In this document: piece by piece, positions 6,010-8,370 of the stretch
Layout: each line of letters opens with the position of its first letter
How positions within the stretch are numbered: position 1 is the first letter of the stretch
Assembly: GCA_937892405.1 (NCBI GenBank)
Contig: CALAFS010000282.1
Location: 1 to 8,370 of the forward strand
Reading direction: 5' to 3'
Source of the DNA: an uncultured Clostridia bacterium
Lineage (GTDB): Bacteria > Bacillota > Clostridia > Oscillospirales > CAG-272
DNA: 8,370 nt
Notes under the pieces: model-generated
Told to the model about the DNA's origin: nothing
Database searches by the model: none
What the model saw: only the letters and a program-made list of their open reading frames with translations
Made by a program: the position numbers and the translations under genes

Positions 6010-6304
6010 AGTTATCTCCTCTCGCCGTATGGCAATATAATCAAAAAAATAAAGCCCTCGGGAAAAATCCCAAGGGCGAAAAAACGCGGTACCACCTTGC
6101 TTCGTCTCCGTGCGGAGACCTCATAGGCTTCGATAAAAGCCATTCGCTGTAACGGGCGACCCCGGCGCAGCCTACACATTCGGAAAAGGGAACTTCGGTG
6201 CGCGCTCGAAGAGGTATTCACATACGGAAAAAGGCACGGACTCACACCACCCGTCCGCTCTCTGAGGCTCTTTCGCCGAAGCTACTTTTTCTTCTCAACG
6301 CTTT
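6010..6304 (-). promoter_or_regulatory. Tyrosine-specific T-box leader of tyrS
   Basis: A tRNA-sensing leader that lets transcription into tyrS continue when uncharged tRNA-Tyr is abundant. Stem I carries the conserved AGAGAGC (complement of 6257-6263) and GGUGUGAG (complement of 6241-6248). The specifier loop reads GAAUACC, with UAC, a Tyr codon, at 6216-6214. The T-box itself, AAGGUGGUACCGCG, is the complement of 6085-6098. Its UGGU bulge fits a tRNA 3' end ACCA, as expected for the tRNA-Tyr discriminator A. The terminator at 6043-6077 follows. Its 5' arm contains CCUU, which can instead pair with the AAGG of the T-box, giving the usual exclusive switch. Confidence 0.96.
6043..6077 (-). terminator. 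T-box-controlled intrinsic terminator
   Basis: Read on the minus strand, GCCCUUGGGA (complement of 6068-6077) pairs over 10 bp, with one U-G pair, with UCCCGAGGGC (complement of 6054-6063) around a UUUU loop. The run UUUAUUUUUUU (complement of 6043-6053) follows. It lies between the T-box and the tyrS ribosome site, as expected for a regulated attenuator. Confidence 0.94.
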
Positions 6305-6310
6305 GAGATT

Positions 6311-6339
6311 ATTATAACGGTTCTTTTCGGCTTTGTCAA
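6311..6339 (-). promoter_or_regulatory. Consensus promoter for tyrS
   Basis: On the minus strand TTGACA (complement of 6334-6339) and TATAAT (complement of 6311-6316) are separated by exactly 17 bp. The predicted start near 6304 places the whole T-box leader in the transcript. It diverges from the glutamine synthetase promoter, with about 50 bp between the two -35 boxes. Confidence 0.93.
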
Positions 6340-6389
6340 GGGGCGGGACGGATTTTTTTCGGAAATTTTCGTTTTTTTGCAAAAAGGAC

Positions 6390-6418
6390 TTGACAACGGA
6401 AGAAAAAGCGGTTATAAT
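6390..6418 (+). promoter_or_regulatory. Consensus promoter for glutamine synthetase
   Basis: A perfect TTGACA (6390-6395), a 17-bp spacer and a perfect TATAAT (6413-6418). Transcription should start near 6425, giving a leader of about 142 nt before the ATG at 6567. A promoter this strong with structure right after the start fits control after initiation rather than at the promoter. Confidence 0.93.
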
Positions 6419-6423
6419 ACCAA

Positions 6424-6478
6424 CATAAGGGCAAGGGTGTCTTTGAGAGTCTTCTCGAAGTCACCCCTTTTTCTTATG
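6424..6478 (+). terminator. Leader hairpin 1 with U tract (candidate attenuator) before glutamine synthetase
   Basis: CTTTGAGA (6441-6448) pairs with TCTCGAAG (6453-6460) around GTCT. After a U-U mismatch, GGGTG (6435-6439) pairs with CACCC (6462-6466), extended by AA/TT past a bulged C. TTTTTCTT (6468-6475) follows, as in an intrinsic terminator. An outer CATAAG (6424-6429) can also pair with CTTATG (6473-6478), which would absorb part of the U tract and may form an alternative state. It begins at or next to the predicted transcription start. No upstream gene could need it, since a promoter lies just before it. Confidence 0.7.
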
Positions 6479-6495
6479 ATTTTTATTTTTGAATA

Positions 6496-6557
6496 CGAAA
6501 ACGAGCGAGGCAATGGCGTCCCGACCGACGGGCGTGCTCTCGCTCTTTTCGCTTTTT
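6496..6557 (+). terminator. Leader hairpin 2 with U tract abutting the glutamine synthetase ribosome site
   Basis: CGAAAA (6496-6501) and GAGCGAG (6503-6509) pair with CTCGCTC (6539-6545) and TTTTCG (6546-6551), leaving C6502 bulged. Inside, CCCG (6520-6523) pairs with CGGG (6529-6532) around ACCGA, and further GC pairs can stack between. CTTTTT (6552-6557) follows and runs directly into the Shine-Dalgarno GGAGG (6558-6562). It could end transcription or restrict ribosome access. The apical loops of hairpins 1 and 2 do not fit the A..G.. hexaloop expected of ANTAR target sites, so no known class is assigned. Confidence 0.7.
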
Positions 6558-6566
6558 GGAGGAAGT

Positions 6567-8370
6567 ATGGAAACGGTATCGGATTATTTCGGAAGTCTTG
6601 TATTTGACGATCGTGTCATGAAGGCAAAACTGCCCGCCGCAGTTTACAAATCGCTGAAAAAAACCATCGACGAGGGCGCGCGTCTCGACAGCGAAGTCGC
6701 GAACGCGGTCGCCGACGCGATGAAGGACTGGGCGATCGAGCACGGCGCCACGCATTTTACCCATTGGTTCCAGCCTCTAACCGGTGTTACGGCGGAGAAG
6801 CATGACAGCTTTATCTCTCCCGCGCCCGACGGCGGCGTTCTGATGGAATTCTCGGGCAAAGAGCTGATTAAGGGCGAGCCCGACGCCTCCTCGTTCCCCT
6901 CCGGCGGTCTGCGCGCCACCTTTGAAGCGCGCGGCTATACCGCCTGGGATCCCACCTCGTATGCTTTCATCAAAGGAAAGACGCTTTGTATTCCGACCGC
7001 GTTCTGTTCCTACGGCGGGGAAGCCCTCGATAAAAAAACGCCGCTCCTCCGTTCCATGCAGGCACTCAATAAACAGGCGCTCCGTATCCTCCGTCTCTTC
7101 GGCAATACTGAGGTCAAGTGTGTCCGCACCTCCGTCGGTCCCGAGCAGGAATACTTCCTTGTCGACCGCGAGATGTACGACAAGCGCCCCGATCTCGTTT
7201 TCTGCGGACGCACCCTCTTCGGTGCAAAGCCGCCGAAAGGGCAGGAACTCGACGATCACTATTTCGGCGTCATCAAGCCCCGTGTCGCGGCATATATGGA
7301 AGATCTGAACCGCGAGCTCTGGCAGCTCGGCATCCTCGCGAAGACCGAGCATAACGAGGTTGCTCCCGCACAGCATGAGCTTGCCCCGATTTACAGTACC
7401 ACCAATATCGCGACCGATCATAACCAGCTCACGATGGAAATCATGCAGAAGGTCGCCGCCCGTCACGGACTTGTCTGCCTTTTGCACGAGAAGCCTTTCG
7501 CCGGTGTCAACGGAAGCGGTAAGCATAACAACTGGTCGATGGCAACCGACACGGGCGTCAATCTCCTGACGCCCGGCGAGACCCCGTACGAGAACGCGCA
7601 GTTCCTCCTCTTCCTCTGCGGCGTCATTCAGGCGGTAGACGATTATCAGGATCTTCTGCGCCTTTCCGTCGCCACGGCAGGGAACGACCACCGCCTCGGT
7701 GCGAATGAGGCGCCTCCCGCCGTCATCTCCATGTTCCTCGGCGACGAGCTGACCGCCGTTCTAGATGCCATCGAAAACGAGACGCCTTATAACAAAGCGG
7801 AGAAGACCGTCATGCGCCTCGGCGTTCATGTTCTGCCGAAGTTTACCCGTGATACCACCGACAGAAACCGTACCTCGCCCTTTGCCTTCACCGGCAATAA
7901 GTTTGAGTTCCGTATGCTCGGCTCCTCGAACAGCATTGCCTGCGCGAATATCATGCTGAACGCCTCCGTCGCCGAATCCCTCCGTCAGTACGCCGACCGC
8001 CTTGAAGGGGCGAAGGACTTTGAGGACGAGCTTCATGCCCTGATCCGCGAAGTTGTCAAAAAGCATAAGCGCATCATCTTCAACGGCAACGGTTATGACG
8101 ATGCCTGGATTGCGGAAGCGACCGAAAAGCGCGGACTTTTGAACCTCCGCACCACGCCCGACGCCCTGCCGTATATCCTCAAAAAGAAGAATACCGACAT
8201 GCTGACAAGCCTCGGCGTCTTCACCATGCCCGAGATTCGCTCCCGCTATGAGATCACGCTCGAGAATTATTGCAAGACGGTCAATATCGAAGCGCTGACC
8301 ATGGTCGACATGGCGAGAAAAGAAATTCTTCCCGCCGTGGAAGACTATATGAGCACGCTTGCGGATACCC
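6567..8370 (+). CDS. glnA: Glutamine synthetase type III (3' end beyond window)
   Basis: This enzyme makes glutamine from glutamate, ammonia and ATP, the main entry of ammonia into metabolism. The 601 codons present match the large type III enzymes (GSIII, also called GlnN), usually about 700 residues, so about 100 residues are missing beyond the window. Visible motifs include THWFQPLTG (65-73), SFPSGGLR (109-116), the metal-binding GPEQEYF (191-197), NEVAPAQHE (263-271), the ATP/metal loop NGSGKHNNWS (315-324), and RNRTSPFAFTGNKFEFR (433-449) with LGSSNS following, all typical of GSIII rather than types I or II. The ATG at 6567 sits 4 nt after GGAGG (6558-6562). The leader carries two terminator-like hairpins, suggesting nitrogen-linked attenuation. 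No frameshift is visible. A 304-codon open frame on the other strand is an antisense shadow. Confidence 0.97.
   Translation, partial: METVSDYFGSLVFDDRVMKAKLPAAVYKSLKKTIDEGARLDSEVANAVADAMKDWAIEHGATHFTHWFQPLTGVTAEKHDSFISPAPDGGVLMEFSGKELIKGEPDASSFPSGGLRATFEARGYTAWDPTSYAFIKGKTLCIPTAFCSYGGEALDKKTPLLRSMQALNKQALRILRLFGNTEVKCVRTSVGPEQEYFLVDREMYDKRPDLVFCGRTLFGAKPPKGQELDDHYFGVIKPRVAAYMEDLNRELWQLGILAKTEHNEVAPAQHELAPIYSTTNIATDHNQLTMEIMQKVAARHGLVCLLHEKPFAGVNGSGKHNNWSMATDTGVNLLTPGETPYENAQFLLFLCGVIQAVDDYQDLLRLSVATAGNDHRLGANEAPPAVISMFLGDELTAVLDAIENETPYNKAEKTVMRLGVHVLPKFTRDTTDRNRTSPFAFTGNKFEFRMLGSSNSIACANIMLNASVAESLRQYADRLEGAKDFEDELHALIREVVKKHKRIIFNGNGYDDAWIAEATEKRGLLNLRTTPDALPYILKKKNTDMLTSLGVFTMPEIRSRYEITLENYCKTVNIEALTMVDMARKEILPAVEDYMSTLADT

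Noticed and set aside
5103..6152. Plus-strand open frame of 349 codons over tyrS
   Set aside because: It lies antisense to a clear tyrosyl-tRNA synthetase and its T-box, and has no recognisable motif. Its length follows from the codon bias of tyrS.
6424..6557. Classical ANTAR two-hairpin target upstream of glutamine synthetase
   Set aside because: The pairing architecture is similar, but neither apical loop is a hexaloop with A at position 1 and G at position 4. I keep the leader as an unassigned candidate.
6777..7691. Minus-strand open frame of 304 codons over glutamine synthetase
   Set aside because: It is antisense to an unmistakable GSIII coding region and shows no family signature or ribosome site.

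Overview
The window reads as a chromosomal segment of an anaerobic, probably gut-associated Firmicute of class Clostridia with moderately high GC. The support is a tyrosyl-tRNA synthetase controlled by a T-box leader, a type III glutamine synthetase, near-consensus sigma-A promoters with 17-bp spacers, good Shine-Dalgarno sites, and short GC-rich intergenic repeats of a kind I recall from Oscillospirales-like genomes. The exact lineage is inference.

Layout. Positions 1-565 are a noncoding repeat island. It holds two perfect 55-bp direct repeats 209 bp apart, each with a terminator-like hairpin, plus further hairpins, a diverged pair of 33-bp repeats and a short palindrome. A strong promoter at 566-594 then drives a compact three-gene plus-strand unit: an ATC-hydrolase-like protein (677-1378), a four-helix membrane protein overlapping it by 4 bp (1375-1866), and an LCM/COG3315-type SAM methyltransferase (1898-2737). 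A consensus promoter at 2769-2797 starts a second unit: an intracellular GH29 alpha-L-fucosidase (2838-4094) and an SGNH-fold esterase (4129-4725), which look like a glycan-trimming pair. A bidirectional terminator (4737-4780) separates this from tyrS on the minus strand (4788-6008). The tyrS gene has a full tyrosine T-box leader (about 6010-6304) and its own promoter. Diverging from tyrS, another consensus promoter (6390-6418) leads through a roughly 142-nt leader with two long hairpins, each followed by a U tract, into a type III glutamine synthetase (6567 to the window end, 3' incomplete).

How it works together. tyrS is predicted to be induced when uncharged tRNA-Tyr accumulates. The glutamine synthetase leader looks built for transcription attenuation, but I cannot assign it to a known riboregulator class, and it is one of the two best targets for follow-up. 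The other is the uncharacterised hydrolase/membrane protein/methyltransferase operon. I see no CRISPR array, transposase, phage gene, rRNA or convincing tRNA.
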